Positions 45,687 to 57,347 are shown, counted from the first letter of the stretch. The stretch is 64,000 nt of DNA from Tetragonia tetragonoides (GCA_038025085.1 CM076148.1:16818501-16882500); one strand, 5' to 3'. Notes: a model not told the origin generated them from the letters alone. Made by a program: numbers and translations.

Positions 45687-45806
45687 AGGGGTGCAACACG
45701 AGGACTTCCCAGGACGTCACCCATCCTAGTACTAGTCTCGCCCACGCTTGCTTAACTGCGGAGTTCGGATGGAATCCGGTGCATTAGTCCTGGTATGATC
45801 GCACCC
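45687..45806 (-). rRNA. 5S rRNA gene, unit 121
   Basis: 120 bp. Deviations aggacgtc, tactagtctcg, cccacgcttgctt, gttcggatggaatcc, agtcctgg. Confidence 0.92.
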
Positions 45807-46026
45807 ATCAAACTATTGCACAATATTTATTTTAACCATGTTCTTACAGCCTTTTCTCACTTTTCGTGTGTCTCTTTTATTCGAAAATCAACAGTTTGTA
45901 CGTAAAACCCAACACGTCACCCGAAATCTTTTATACTAGTGTTTTCTAATTCTAAACGGCGTTTTAAATAAGGCTACATAAAAATAAAAAAAAATAAAAA
46001 AATTTTAAAAAAATGAATATTTAAAA

Positions 46027-46146
46027 AGGGGTGAAACAAGAGGACTTCCCAAGAGGTCACCCATCCTAGTACTTCTCTCGCCCAAGCACGCTTCACTGCG
46101 GAGTTCTGATGGGATCCGGTGCATTAGTGCTGTTATGATAGCACCC
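46027..46146 (-). rRNA. 5S rRNA gene, unit 122
   Basis: 120 bp. Deviations gtgaaacaagagg, cccaagagg, tacttctctcg, cttcactg, ctgttatgatagc. Confidence 0.92.
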
Positions 46147-46364
46147 ATCAAACTGTTGCACAATATTTGTTTTCACCTTGTTCTTACAGCCATTTCTCAC
46201 TTTTCGTGTGTCTCTTTTATTCGAAAATCAACGGTTTGTACGTAAAACCCAACACGTCTCCCGAAATATTTTATACTCGTGTATTCTGATTCTAAACAGC
46301 GTTTTAAATATGGCTATATAAAAAGAAAAAAATAAAAATAAAATAAAAAAATGAAGATTTAAAA

Positions 46365-46484
46365 AGGGGTGCAACACGAGGACTTCCCAGGAGGTCACCC
46401 ATCCTAGTACTACTCTCGCCCAAGCACGCTTCACTGCGGAGTTCTAATGGAATCCGGTGCATTAGTGCTGTTATGATAACACCC
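46365..46484 (-). rRNA. 5S rRNA gene, unit 123
   Basis: 120 bp. Deviations cttcactg, ttctaatggaatcc, ctgttatgataac. Matches unit 137 at +4817. Confidence 0.93.
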
Positions 46485-46704
46485 ATCAAACTATTGCACA
46501 ATATTTGTTTTAACCTTGTTCTTACAGCCATTTCTCACTTTTCGTGTGTCTCTTTTATTCGAAAATCAACGGTTTGTACGTAAAACCCAACACGTCTCCC
46601 GAAATATTTTATACTAGTGTTTTTTGATTCTAAACGACGTTTTAAATAAGGCTACATAAAAATCAAAAAAATAAAATAAAAATTAAAAAAATGAAAATTT
46701 AAAA

Positions 46705-46824
46705 AGGGGTGCAACATGAGGAATTCCCAGGAGGTCACCTATCGTAGTACTACTGTCGCCCAAGCACGCTTATCTGCGGAGTTCTGATGGGATCCGGTCC
46801 ATTAGTGCCGGTATGATCGCACCC
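46705..46824 (-). rRNA. 5S rRNA gene, unit 124
   Basis: 120 bp. Deviations acatgaggaattccc, cacctatcgtag, tactgtcg, cttatctg, ggtccatt, gtgccgg. Confidence 0.92.
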
Positions 46825-47043
46825 ATCAAACTATTGCACAATATTTGTTTTAACCTTCTTCTTACAACCATTTCTTACTTTTCGTGTGTCTCTTTTATTC
46901 GAAAATCAACGGTTTGTACGTAAAACCCAACACGTCTCCCGAAATCTTTTATACTAGTGTTTTCTGATTCTAAACAGCGTTTTAAATAACGCTACATAAA
47001 AATAAAAAAAATAAAAAAAAATAAAAAAAATGAAGATTTAAAA

Positions 47044-47163
47044 AGGGGTGCAATACGAGGACTTCCCAGGAGGTCACCCATCCTAGTACTACTCTCGCGC
47101 AAGCCCGCTTGACTGCGGAGTTCTGATGGGATCCGGTACATTAGTGCTAGTATGATCGCACCC
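47044..47163 (-). rRNA. 5S rRNA gene, unit 125
   Basis: 120 bp. Deviations caatacg, tcgcgcaagcccgc, cttgactg, ggtacatt, gtgctagt. Confidence 0.93.
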
Positions 47164-47363
47164 ATCAAACTATTGCACAATATTTGTTTTAACCTTGTTC
47201 TTACAGCCATTTCTCACTTTTCGTGTGTCTCTTTTATTCGAAAATCAACGGTTTCTACTTAAAACACAACACGTCTCCCGAAATCTTTTATACTAGTGTT
47301 TTCTGATTCTAAACAGCGTTTTAAATAAGGCTACATAAAAATTAAAAAAATAAAAAAAATTTA

Positions 47364-47461
47364 AAACCCAACACGTCTCCCGAAATCTTTTATACTTGTG
47401 TTTTCTGATTCTAAACAGCGTTTTAAATAAGGCTACACAAAAATAAATAAATAAAAAAATT
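47364..47461 (-). repeat. Extra partial spacer without a 5S gene (copy 1)
   Basis: Between units 125 and 126 about 98 bp of extra spacer follows the junction tttaaaacccaacac, giving two middle-spacer blocks and no gene between them. Recurs near 53540 and 60046. Confidence 0.85.
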
Positions 47462-47481
47462 AAAAAAATAAAGATTTAAAA

Positions 47482-47601
47482 AGGGGTGCAACACGAGGAC
47501 TTCCCAGGAGGTCACCCATCCTAGTACTACGCTTGCCCAAGCACGCTTAAATGCGGAGTTCTGAAGGGATCCGGTACATTAGTGCTGGTAAGATCGCACC
47601 C
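47482..47601 (-). rRNA. 5S rRNA gene, unit 126
   Basis: 120 bp. Deviations tactacgcttgccc, cttaaatg, gaaggg, ggtacatt, ggtaagatcg. Confidence 0.92.
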
Positions 47602-47823
47602 ATCAAACTATTGCACGATATTTGTTTTAACCTTGTTCTTACAGCCATTTCTCACTTTTCGTGTGTCTCTTTTATTCGAAAATCAACGGTTTGTACGTAA
47701 AACCCAACACGTCTCCCGAAATCTTTTATATTAGTGTTTTCTGATTCTAAAATGCGTTTTAAATAAGGCTATATAAAAATAAAACAAATAAAAAAAAAAA
47801 TTTAAAAAATTGAAGATTTAAAA

Positions 47824-47943
47824 AGGGATGCAACAGGAGGACTTCCCAGGAGGTCACCCAACCTAGTACTACTCTCGCCCAAGCACGCTTAACAGCGGAG
47901 TTCTGATTGGATCCGGTACATTAGTGCTGGTATGATCGCACCC
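47824..47943 (-). rRNA. 5S rRNA gene, unit 127
   Basis: 120 bp. Deviations gggatgcaacagg, cccaacctag, cttaacagcgg, gattgg, ggtacatt. Confidence 0.93.
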
Positions 47944-48170
47944 ATCAAACTATTGCACAATATTTGCTTTAACCTTGTTCTTACAGCCATCTCACTTTTC
48001 GGGTGTCTCTTTTATTCGAAAATCAACGGTTTGTACGTAAAACCCAACACGTCTCCTGAAAATTTTTTATACTAGTATTTTCTGATTCTAAACAGCGTTT
48101 TAAATAAGGCTACATAAAAATATAAAATTAAAAAAATAAAATAAAAAATTTAAAAAATTAAGATTTAAAT

Positions 48171-48280
48171 AGGTGTGCAACACGAGGACTTCCCAGGAGG
48201 TCACCCATCCTAGTACTACTCTCGCCCAAGCACACTTAACTGATGGGATCCGGTGTATTAGTGCTGGTAAGATCGCACCC
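48171..48280 (-). pseudogene. 5S rRNA pseudogene, unit 128
   Basis: 110 bp; 10 bp lost (RNA about 39-48, just 5' of box A). The upstream AT-rich element is also deleted (caatattttgttctt). Founder of a triplet with units 147 and 165. Confidence 0.88.
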
Positions 48281-48489
48281 ATCAAACTATTGCACAATAT
48301 TTTGTTCTTACAGCCATTTCTCACATTTCGTGTGTCTCTTTTATTCGAAAATCAACGGTTTGTACGTAAAACCCAACACGTCTCCCGAAATCTTTTATAC
48401 TAGTGTTTTCTGATTCTAAACAGCGTTTTAAATAAGGCTACATAAAAATAAAAAAAATAAAACAAAATTAAAAAAATGAAGATTTAAAA

Positions 48490-48608
48490 AGGGGTGCAAC
48501 ACGAGGACTTCCCAGGAGGTCACCCATCCTAGTGCTACTCTCGCCCAAGCACGCTTAATTGCAGAGTTCTGGTGGAATCCGGTGCATTGTGCAGGTATGA
48601 TCGCACCC
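48490..48608 (-). rRNA. 5S rRNA gene, unit 129
   Basis: 119 bp; one base lost in gcattgtgcagg. Also agtgctactc, cttaattgcag, ctggtggaatcc. Confidence 0.91.
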
Positions 48609-48826
48609 ATCAAACTATTGCACAATATTTGTTTTAACCTTGTTCTTACAGCCATTTCTCACTTTTCGTGTGTCTCTTTTATTCGAAAATCAAAGGTTTG
48701 TACGTAAAACCTAACACGTCGCCCAAAATCTTTTATACTCGTGTTTTTTGATTCTAAATAGCGTTTTGAATAAGGCTACAAAAAAATAAAAAAATAAAAA
48801 AAAATTAAAAAAATGAAGATTTAAAA

Positions 48827-48945
48827 AGGGGTGCAACACGAGGACTTCCCAGGAGGTCACCCATCCTAGTACTACTCCCGCCCAAGCACGCTTAACTGTC
48901 GAGTTCTGAGGGATCCGGTGCATTAGTGCTGGTATGATTGCACCC
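48827..48945 (-). rRNA. 5S rRNA gene, unit 130
   Basis: 119 bp; one base lost (ctgaggg). Also actcccgccc, ctgtcgag, gattgc. Confidence 0.92.
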
Positions 48946-49165
48946 ATCAATCTATTGCACAATATTTGTTTTAACTTTGTTCTTACAGCCATTTCTCACA
49001 TTCGTGTGTCGCTTTTATTTGAAAATCAACGGTTTGTACGAAAAACCCAACACGTGTCCCGAAATCTTTTATACTAGTGTTTTCTGATTCTAAACGGCGT
49101 TTTAAATAAGGCTACATAAAAATAAAAAAAATAAAAAAAATAATTAAAAAAATGAAGATTTAAAA

Positions 49166-49285
49166 AGGGGTGCAACATGAGGACTTCCCAGGAGGTCACC
49201 CATCCTAGTACAACTCTCGCCCAAGCACGCTCAACTGCGGAGTTCTGATGGGATCCGGTGCATTAGTGCTGGTATGATCGCACCC
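49166..49285 (-). rRNA. 5S rRNA gene, unit 131
   Basis: 120 bp. Deviations acatgagg, agtacaactc, cacgctcaac. Confidence 0.94.
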
Positions 49286-49504
49286 ATCAAACTATTGCAC
49301 AATATTTGTTTTAACCTTATTCTTCCAGCCATTTCTCACTTGTCGTGTGTCTCTTTTATTCGAAAATCAACGGTTTGTACGTAAAACACAACACATCTCC
49401 CAAAATCTTTTATACTAGTGTGTTCTGATTCTAAACTGCGTTTTAAATAAGGCTACATAAAAATTAAAAAAATTAAAAAAAATTAAAAAAATGAAGACAT
49501 AAAA

Positions 49505-49623
49505 AGTGGTGTAACACGAGGACTTCCCAGGAGGTCACCCATCCTAGTAATACTCTCGCCCAAGTACGCCTAACTGCGGATTTCTGATGGGATCCGGTGC
49601 ATTAGTGCTAGTATGATCGCACC
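49505..49623 (-). rRNA. 5S rRNA gene, unit 132
   Basis: 119 bp; one of the initial three G lost (gcaccatc). Also gtggtgtaac, agtaatactc, aagtacgcc, gatttctg. Confidence 0.92.
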
Positions 49624-49838
49624 ATCAAACTATTGCACAATATTTGTTTTAACCTTGTTCTTACAGCCATTTCTCACTTTTCGTGTATCTCTTTTATTCG
49701 AAAATCAACGGTTTGTAAGTAAAACCCAACACGTCTCCCGAAATCTTTTATACTAGTGTTTTCTGATTCTAAAAGGCGTTTTAAATAAGGCAAAAATAAA
49801 AATAAAAATAAAAAATTTAAAAAAATAAAAATTTAAAA

Positions 49839-49958
49839 AGGGGTGCAACACGAGGACTTCTCAGGAGGTCACCCATCCTAGTACAACTCTCGCCCAAGCA
49901 TGCTTAACTGCGGAGTTCTGATGGCATCCGGTGCATTAGTGCTGGTATGATCGCTCCC
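49839..49958 (-). rRNA. 5S rRNA gene, unit 133
   Basis: 120 bp. Deviations cttctcagg, agtacaactc, catgctt, gatggcatcc, cgctccc. Confidence 0.93.
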
Positions 49959-50177
49959 ATCAAACTATTGCACAATATTTGTTTTGACCTTGTTCTTCCA
50001 GCCATTTCTCACTTTTCGGTGTCTCTTTTATTCGAAAATCAAGGGTTTGTACGTAAAACCCAACACGTCTCCCGAAATCTTTTATACTAGTGTTTTCTGA
50101 TTCTAAAATGCGTTTTAAATAAGGCTACATAAAAATAAAACAAATAAAAAAAAATTTAAAAAAATGAAGATTTATAA

Positions 50178-50297
50178 AGGGATGCAACAGGAGGACTTCC
50201 TAGGAGGTCACCCAACCTAGTACTACTCTCGCCCAAGCACGCTTAACAGCGGAGTTCTGATGGGATCCGGTACATTAGTGCTGGTATGATCGCACCC
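50178..50297 (-). rRNA. 5S rRNA gene, unit 134
   Basis: 120 bp. Deviations gggatgcaacagg, ttcctagg, cccaacctag, cttaacagcgg, ggtacatt. Confidence 0.93.
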
Positions 50298-50515
50298 ATC
50301 AAACTATTGCACAATATTTGCTTTAACCTTGTTCTTACAGCCATCTCACTTTTCGGGTGTCTCTTTTATTCGAAAATCAACGGTTTGTACGTAAAACACA
50401 ACACGTCTCCTGAAATCTTTTATACTAGTATTTTCTGATTCTAAACAGCGTTTTAAATAAGGCTACATAAAAATAAAAAAATAAAAGAAAAAATTAAAAA
50501 AATTATGATTTAAAA

Positions 50516-50635
50516 AGGTGTGCAACACGAGGACTTCCCAGGAGGTCACCCATCCTAGTACTACTCTCGCCCAAGCACGCTTAACTGCGGAGTTCTGATG
50601 GAATCCGGTGTATTAGTGCTGGTAAGATCGCACCT
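50516..50635 (-). rRNA. 5S rRNA gene, unit 135
   Basis: 120 bp. Deviations ggtgtgc, ggaatccggtgtatt, ggtaagatcg, +1 changed; upstream AT-rich element deleted. Confidence 0.93.
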
Positions 50636-50843
50636 ATCAAACTATTGCACAATATTTTGTTCTTACAGCCATTTCTCACATTTCGTGTGTCTCTTTTATT
50701 CGAAAATCAACGGTTTGTACGTAAAACCCAACACGTCTCCCGAAATCTTTTATACTAGTGTTTTCTGATTCTAAACAGCGTTTTAAATAAGGCTACATAA
50801 AAATAAAAAAATAAAACAAAAATAAAAAAATGAAGATTTAAAA

Positions 50844-50963
50844 AGGGGTGCAATACGAGGACTTCCCAGGAGGTCACCCATCCTATTCCTACTCTCGCCC
50901 AAGCACGCTTAACTGCAGAGTTCTGATGGAATCCGGTGCATTAGTGCTGTTATGATAGCACCC
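50844..50963 (-). rRNA. 5S rRNA gene, unit 136
   Basis: 120 bp. Deviations caatacg, cctattcctac, ctgcagag, ggaatcc, ctgttatgatagc. Confidence 0.93.
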
Positions 50964-51181
50964 ATCAAACTGTTGCACAATATTTGTTTTCACCTTGTTC
51001 TTACAGCCATTTCTCACTTTTCGTGTGTCTCTTTTATTCGAAAATCAACGGTTTGTACGTAAAACCCAACACGTCTCCCGAAATATTTTATACTAGTGTA
51101 TTCTGATTCTAAACAGCGTTTTAAATATGGCTATATAAAAAGAAAAAAATAAAAATAAAATAAAAAAATGAAGATTTAAAA

Positions 51182-51301
51182 AGGGGTGCAACACGAGGAC
51201 TTCCCAGGAGGTCACCCATCCTAGTACTACTCTCGCCCAAGCACGCTTCACTGCGGAGTTCTAATGGAATCCGGTGCATTAGTGCTGTTATGATAACACC
51301 C
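51182..51301 (-). rRNA. 5S rRNA gene, unit 137
   Basis: 120 bp. Same as unit 123. Confidence 0.93.
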
Positions 51302-51521
51302 ATCAAACTATTGCACAATATTTGTTTTAACCTTGTTCTTACAGCCATTTCTCACTTTTCGTGTGTCTCTTTTATTCGAAAATCAACGGTTTGTACGTAA
51401 AACCCAACACGTCTCCCGAAATATTTTATACTAGTGTTTTTTGATTCTAAACGACGTTTTAAATAAGGCTACATAAAAATCAAAAAAATAAAATAAAAAT
51501 TAAAAAAATGAAAATTTAAAA

Positions 51522-51641
51522 AGGGGTGCAACATGAGGAATTCCCAGGAGGTCACCTATCCTAGTACTACTGTCGCCCAAGCACGCTTATCTGCGGAGTT
51601 CTGATGGGATCCGGTCCATTAGTGCCGGTATGATCGCACCC
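51522..51641 (-). rRNA. 5S rRNA gene, unit 138
   Basis: 120 bp. As unit 124 but cacctatcctag; upstream ttgcacatta. Confidence 0.92.
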
Positions 51642-51861
51642 ATCAAACTATTGCACATTATTTGTTTTAACCTTCTTCTTACAACCATTTCTTACTTTTT
51701 GTGTGTCTCTTTTATTCGAAAATCAACGGTTTGTACGTAAAACCCAACACGTCTCCCGAAATCTTTTATACTAGTGTTTTCTGATTCTAAACAGCGTTTT
51801 AAATAACGCTACATAAAAATAAAAAAAAATAAAAAAAAATTAAAAAAATGAAGATTTAAAA

Positions 51862-51981
51862 AGGGTTGCAACACGAGGACTTCCCAGGAGGTCACCCATC
51901 CTAGTACTACTCTCGCGCAAGCACGCTTGACTGCGGAGTTCTGATGGGATCCGGTACATTAGTGCTGGTATGATCGCACCC
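51862..51981 (-). rRNA. 5S rRNA gene, unit 139
   Basis: 120 bp. Deviations gggttgc, tcgcgcaag, cttgactg, ggtacatt. Confidence 0.94.
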
Positions 51982-52199
51982 ATCAAACTATTGCACAATA
52001 TTTGTTTTAACCTTGTTCTTATAGCCATTTCTCACTTTTCGTGTGTCTCTTTTATTCGAAAATCAACGGTTTGTACGTAAAACCTAACACGTCTCCCAAA
52101 ATCTTTTATAATAGTGTTTTCTGATTCTAAACAGCGTTTTAAATAAGGCTACATAAAAATAAAAAAATTAAAAAAATTTAAAAAAATGAAGATTTAAAG

Positions 52200-52321
52200 A
52201 GGGGTGCAACACGAGGACTTCCCAGGAAGGTCACCCATCCTAGTACTACTATCGCCCAGCCACGCTTAACTGCGGAGTTCTGATGGGATCCGGTAAAATT
52301 AGTGCCGGTATGATCGCACTC
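52200..52321 (-). rRNA. 5S rRNA gene, unit 140
   Basis: 122 bp; single insertions at ccaggaaggtc and ggtaaaatt. Also tactatcg, cccagccac, gtgccgg, cgcactc. Confidence 0.91.
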
Positions 52322-52540
52322 ATCAAACTATTGCACAATATTTGTTTAACCTTGTTCTTACAGCCATTTCTTAATTTTCGTGTGTCTCTTTTATTCGAAA
52401 ATCAACGGTTTGTACGTAAAACCCGACACGTCTCCCGAAATCTTTTATACTAGTGTTTTCTGATTCTAAACAGCGTTTTAAATAAGGCTACATAAAAATA
52501 AAAAAAATAAAAAAAAAATTAAAAAAATGAAGATTTAAAA

Positions 52541-52660
52541 AGGGGTGCAATACGAGGACTTCCCAGGAGGTCACCCATCCTAGTACTACTCTCGCGCAAG
52601 CACGCTTGACTGCGGAGTTCTGATGGGATCCGGTACATTAGTGCTAGTATGATCGCACCC
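52541..52660 (-). rRNA. 5S rRNA gene, unit 141
   Basis: 120 bp. Deviations caatacg, tcgcgcaag, cttgactg, ggtacatt, gtgctagt. Confidence 0.93.
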
Positions 52661-52879
52661 ATCAAACTATTGCACAATATTTGTTTTAACCTTGTTCTTA
52701 CAGCCATTTCTCACTTTTCGTGTGTCTCTTTTATTCGAAAATCAACGGTTTCTACTTAAAACACAACACGTCTCCCGAAATCTTTTATACTAGTGTTTTG
52801 TGATTCTAAACAGCGTTTTAAATAAGGCTACATAAAAATTAAAAAAATAAAAAAAATTTAAAAAAATGAAGATTTAAAA

Positions 52880-53000
52880 AAGGGTGCAACACGAGGACTT
52901 CCCAGGAGGTCACCCATCCTAGTACTACTCTCGCCCAAGCACGCTTAACTGCGGAGTTCTGATGGGATCCGGTAAAATTAGTGCCGGTATGATCGCAACC
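52880..53000 (-). rRNA. 5S rRNA gene, unit 142
   Basis: 121 bp; insertion at ggtaaaatt. Also gtgccgg, cgcaacc; upstream ttgcaccat. Confidence 0.92.
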
Positions 53001-53219
53001 ATCAAACTATTGCACCATATTTGTTTTAACCTTGTTCTTACAGCCATATCTTACTTTTCGTGTGTCTCTTTTATTCGAAAATCAACGGTTTGTACGTAAA
53101 ACCCAACACGTCTCCCGATATCTTTTATACTAGTGTTTTCTGATTCTAAACAGTGTTTTAAATAAGGCTACATAAAAATAAAAAAAATAAAAATAAATAA
53201 AAAAAATGAAGATTTAAAA

Positions 53220-53339
53220 AGGGGTGCAATACGAGGACTTCCCAGGAGGTCACCCATCCTAGTACTACTCTCGCGCAAGCCCGCTTGACTGCGGAGTTCT
53301 GATGGGATCCGGTACATTAGTGCTAGTATGATCGCACCC
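53220..53339 (-). rRNA. 5S rRNA gene, unit 143
   Basis: 120 bp. Same as unit 125 (aagcccgc). Confidence 0.93.
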
Positions 53340-53539
53340 ATCAAACTATTGCACAATATTTGTTTTAACCTTGTTCTTACAGCCATTTCTCACTTTTCGT
53401 GTGTCTCTTTTATTCGAAAATCAACGGTTTCTACTTAAAACACAACACGTCTCCCGAAATCTTTTATACTAGTGTTTTCTGATTCTAAACAGCGTTTTAA
53501 ATAAGGCTACATAAAAATTAAAAAAATAAAAAAAATTTA

Positions 53540-53636
53540 AAACCCAACACGTCTCCCGAAATCTTTTATACTTGTGTTTTCTGATTCTAAACAGCGTTTT
53601 AAATAAGGCTACACAAAAATAAATAAAAAAAAAATA
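53540..53636 (-). repeat. Extra partial spacer without a 5S gene (copy 2)
   Basis: Same junction (tttaaaacccaacac) as at 47364, between units 143 and 144. Confidence 0.85.
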
Positions 53637-53655
53637 AAAAAATAAAGATTTAAAA

Positions 53656-53775
53656 AGGGGTGCAACACGAGGACTTCCCAGGAGGTCACCCATCCTAGTA
53701 CTACGCTCGCCCAAGCACGCTTAAATGCGGAGTTCTGAAGGGATCCGGTACATTAGTGCTGGTAAGATCGCACCC
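53656..53775 (-). rRNA. 5S rRNA gene, unit 144
   Basis: 120 bp. As unit 126 but tactacgctcgccc. Confidence 0.92.
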
Positions 53776-53995
53776 ATCAAACTATTGCACGATATTTGTT
53801 TTAACCTTGTTCTTACAGCCATTTCTCACTTTTCGTGTGTCTCTTTTATTCGAAAATCAACGGTTTGTACGTAAAACCCAACACGTCTCCCGAAATCTTT
53901 TATATTAGTGTTTTCTGATTCTAAAATGCGTTTTAAATAAGGCTACATAAAAATAAAACAAATAAAAAAAAATTTAAAAAATTGAAGATTTAAAA

Positions 53996-54115
53996 AGGGA
54001 TGCAACAGGAGGACTTCCCAGGAGGTCACCCAACCTAGTACTACTCTCGCCCAAGCACGCTTAACAGCGGAGTTCTGATTGGATCCGGTACATTAGTGCT
54101 GGTATGATCGCACCC
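53996..54115 (-). rRNA. 5S rRNA gene, unit 145
   Basis: 120 bp. As unit 127. Confidence 0.93.
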
Positions 54116-54335
54116 ATCAAACTATTGCACAATATTTGTTTTAACCTTGTTCTTACAACCATTTCTCACTTTTCGTGTGTCTCTTTTATTCGAAAATCAA
54201 AGGTTTGTACGTAAAACCTAACACGTCGCCCAAAATCTTTTATACTCGTGTTTTCTGATTCTAAATAGTGTTTTGAATAAGGCTACAAAAAAATAAAAAA
54301 ATTAAAGAAAAAATTAAAAAAATTATGATTTAAAA

Positions 54336-54455
54336 AGGTGTGCAACACGAGGACTTCCCAGGAGGTCACCCATCCTAGTACTACTCTCGCCCAAGCACGC
54401 TTAACTGGGGAGTTCTGATGGAATCCGGTGTATTAGTGCTGGTAAGATCGCACCT
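54336..54455 (-). rRNA. 5S rRNA gene, unit 146
   Basis: 120 bp. As unit 135 plus ctggggag; upstream AT-rich element deleted. No counterpart in the next higher-order copy. Confidence 0.93.
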
Positions 54456-54674
54456 ATCAAACTATTGCACAATATTTTGTTCTTACAGCCATTTCTCACA
54501 TTTCGTGTGTCTCTTTTATTCGAAAATCAACGGTTTGTACGTAAAACCCAACACGTCTCCTGAAAATTTTTTATACTAGTATTTTCTGATTCTAAACAGC
54601 GTTTTAAATAAGGCTACATAAAAATATAAAATTAAAAAAATAAAATAAAAAATTTAAAAAATTAAGATTTAAAT

Positions 54675-54784
54675 AGGTGTGCAACACGAGGACTTCCCAG
54701 GAGGTCACCCATCCTAGTACTACTCTCGCCCAAGCACACTTAACTGATGGGATCCGGTGTATTAGTGCTGGTAAGATCGCACCC
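54675..54784 (-). pseudogene. 5S rRNA pseudogene, unit 147
   Basis: 110 bp; same 10-bp deletion as unit 128 (+6504). Confidence 0.88.
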
Positions 54785-54993
54785 ATCAAACTATTGCACA
54801 ATATTTTGTTCTTACAGCCATTTCTCACATTTCGTGTGTCTCTTTTATTCGAAAATCAACGGTTTGTACGTAAAACCCAACACGTCTCCCGAAATCTTTT
54901 ATACTAGTGTTTTCTGATTCTAAACAGCGTTTTAAATAAGGCTACATAAAAATAAAAAAAATAAAACAAAATTAAAAAAATGAAGATTTAAAA

Positions 54994-55112
54994 AGGGGTG
55001 CAACACGAGGACTTCCCAGGAGGTCACCCATCCTAGTGCTACTCTCGCCCAAGCACGCTTAACTGCAGAGTTCTGGTGGAATCCGGTGCATTGTGCAGGT
55101 ATGATCGCACCC
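54994..55112 (-). rRNA. 5S rRNA gene, unit 148
   Basis: 119 bp. As unit 129 with cttaactgcag. Confidence 0.91.
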
Positions 55113-55330
55113 ATCAAACTATTGCACAATATTTGTTTTAACCTTGTTCTTACAGCCATTTCTCACTTTTCGTGTGTCTCTTTTATTCGAAAATCAAAGG
55201 TTTGTACGTAAAACCTAACACGTCGCCCAAAATCTTTTATACTCGTGTTTTTTGATTCTAAATAGCGTTTTGAATAAGGCTACAAAAAAATAAAAAAATA
55301 AAAAAAAATTAAAAAAATGAAGATTTAAAA

Positions 55331-55449
55331 AGGGGTGCAACACGAGGACTTCCCAGGAGGTCACCCATCCTAGTACTACTCCCGCCCAAGCACGCTTAAC
55401 TGTCGAGTTCTGAGGGATCCGGTGCATTAGTGCTGGTATGATTGCACCC
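55331..55449 (-). rRNA. 5S rRNA gene, unit 149
   Basis: 119 bp. Same as unit 130. Confidence 0.92.
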
Positions 55450-55669
55450 ATCAATCTATTGCACAATATTTGTTTTAACTTTGTTCTTACAGCCATTTCT
55501 CACATTCGTGTGTCGCTTTTATTTGAAAATCAACGGTTTGTACGAAAAACCCAACACGTGTCCCGAAATCTTTTATACTAGTGTTTTCTGATTCTAAACG
55601 GCGTTTTAAATAAGGCTACATAAAAATAAAAAAAATAAAAAAAATAATTAAAAAAATGAAGATTTAAAA

Positions 55670-55789
55670 AGGGGTGCAACATGAGGACTTCCCAGGAGGT
55701 CACCCATCCTAGTACAACTCTCGCCCAAGCACGCTCAACTGCGGAGTTCTGATGGGATCCGGTGCATTAGTGCTGGTATGATCGCACCC
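55670..55789 (-). rRNA. 5S rRNA gene, unit 150
   Basis: 120 bp. Same as unit 131. Confidence 0.94.
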
Positions 55790-56008
55790 ATCAAACTATT
55801 GCACAATATTTGTTTTAACCTTATTCTTCCAGCCATTTCTCACTTGTCGTGTGTCTCTTTTATTCGAAAATCAACGGTTTGTACGTAAAACACAACACAT
55901 CTCCCAAAATCTTTTATACTAGTGTTTTCTGATTCTAAACTGCGTTTTAAATAAGGCTACATAAAAATTAAAAAAATTAAAAAAAATTAAAAAAATGAAG
56001 ACATAAAA

Positions 56009-56127
56009 AGTGGTGTAACACGAGGACTTCCCAGGAGGTCACCCATCCTAGTAATACTCTCGCCCAAGTACGCCTAACTGCGGATTTCTGATGGGATCCG
56101 GTGCATTAGTGCTGGTATGATCGCACC
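56009..56127 (-). rRNA. 5S rRNA gene, unit 151
   Basis: 119 bp. As unit 132, with gtgctggt restored. Confidence 0.92.
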
Positions 56128-56342
56128 ATCAAACTATTGCACAATATTTGTTTTAACCTTGTTCTTACAGCCATTTCTCACTTTTCGTGTATCTCTTTTA
56201 TTCGAAAATCAACGGTTTGTAAGTAAAACCCAACACGTCTCCCGAAATCTTTTATACTAGTGTTTTCTGATTCTAAAAGGCGTTTTAAATAAGGCAAAAA
56301 TCAAAATAAAAATAAAAAATTTAAAAAAATAAAAATTTAAAA

Positions 56343-56462
56343 AGGGGTGCAACACGAGGACTTCTCAGGAGGTCACCCATCCTAGTACAACTCTCGCCCA
56401 AGCATGCTTAACTGCGGAGTTCTGATGGCATCCGGTGCATTAGTGCTGGTATGATCGCTCCC
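56343..56462 (-). rRNA. 5S rRNA gene, unit 152
   Basis: 120 bp. Same as unit 133. Confidence 0.93.
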
Positions 56463-56681
56463 ATCAAACTATTGCACAATATTTGTTTTGACCTTGTTCT
56501 TCCAGCCATTTCTCACTTTTCGGTGTCTCTTTTATTCGAAAATCAAGGGTTTGTACGTAAAACCCAACACGTCTCCCGAAATCTTTTATACTAGTGTTTT
56601 CTGATTCTAAAATGCGTTTTAAATAAGGCTACATAAAAATAAAACAAATAAAAAAAAATTTAAAAAAATGAAGATTTATAA

Positions 56682-56801
56682 AGGGATGCAACAGGAGGAC
56701 TTCCTAGGAGGTCACCCAACCTAGTACTACTCTCGCCCAAGCACGCTTAACAGCGGAGTTCTGATGGGATCCGGTACATTAGTGCTGGTATGATCGCACC
56801 C
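56682..56801 (-). rRNA. 5S rRNA gene, unit 153
   Basis: 120 bp. Same as unit 134. Confidence 0.93.
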
Positions 56802-57019
56802 ATCAAACTATTGCACAATATTTGCTTTAACCTTGTTCTTACAGCCATCTCACTTTTCGGGTGTCTCTTTTATTCGAAAATCAACGGTTTGTACGTAAAA
56901 CCCAACACGTCTCCTGAAATCTTTTATACTAGTATTTTCTGATTCTAAACAGCGTTTTAAATAAGGCTACATAAAAATAAAAAAATAAAAGAAAAAATTA
57001 AAAAAATTATGATTTAAAA

Positions 57020-57139
57020 AGGTGTGCAACACGAGGACTTCCCAGGAGGTCACCCATCCTAGTACTACTCTCGCCCAAGCACGCTTAACTGCGGAGTTCT
57101 GATGGAATCCGGTGTATTAGTGCTGGTAAGATCGCACCT
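57020..57139 (-). rRNA. 5S rRNA gene, unit 154
   Basis: 120 bp. Same as unit 135, including the upstream deletion. Confidence 0.93.
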
Positions 57140-57347
57140 ATCAAACTATTGCACAATATTTTGTTCTTACAGCCATTTCTCACATTTCGTGTGTCTCTTT
57201 TATTCGAAAATCAACGGTTTGTACGTAAAACCCAACACGTCTCCCGAAATCTTTTATACTAGTGTTTTCTGATTCCAAACAGCGTTTTAAATAAGGCTAC
57301 ATAAAAATAAAAAAATAAAACAAAAATAAAAAAATGAAGATTTAAAA

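Larger units (their letters stand above)
48051..54554. repeat. 6.5-kb higher-order repeat, copy A (19 monomers)
   Basis: Units 128-146. Every unit has a counterpart in the same order in the next copy at +6504 or +6505, down to private indels: the 10-bp gene deletion (128/147), 119-bp genes (129, 130, 132), 121- and 122-bp genes (140, 142) and the 98-bp spacer insert. Its last monomer (146) is missing from copy B. Confidence 0.92.
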
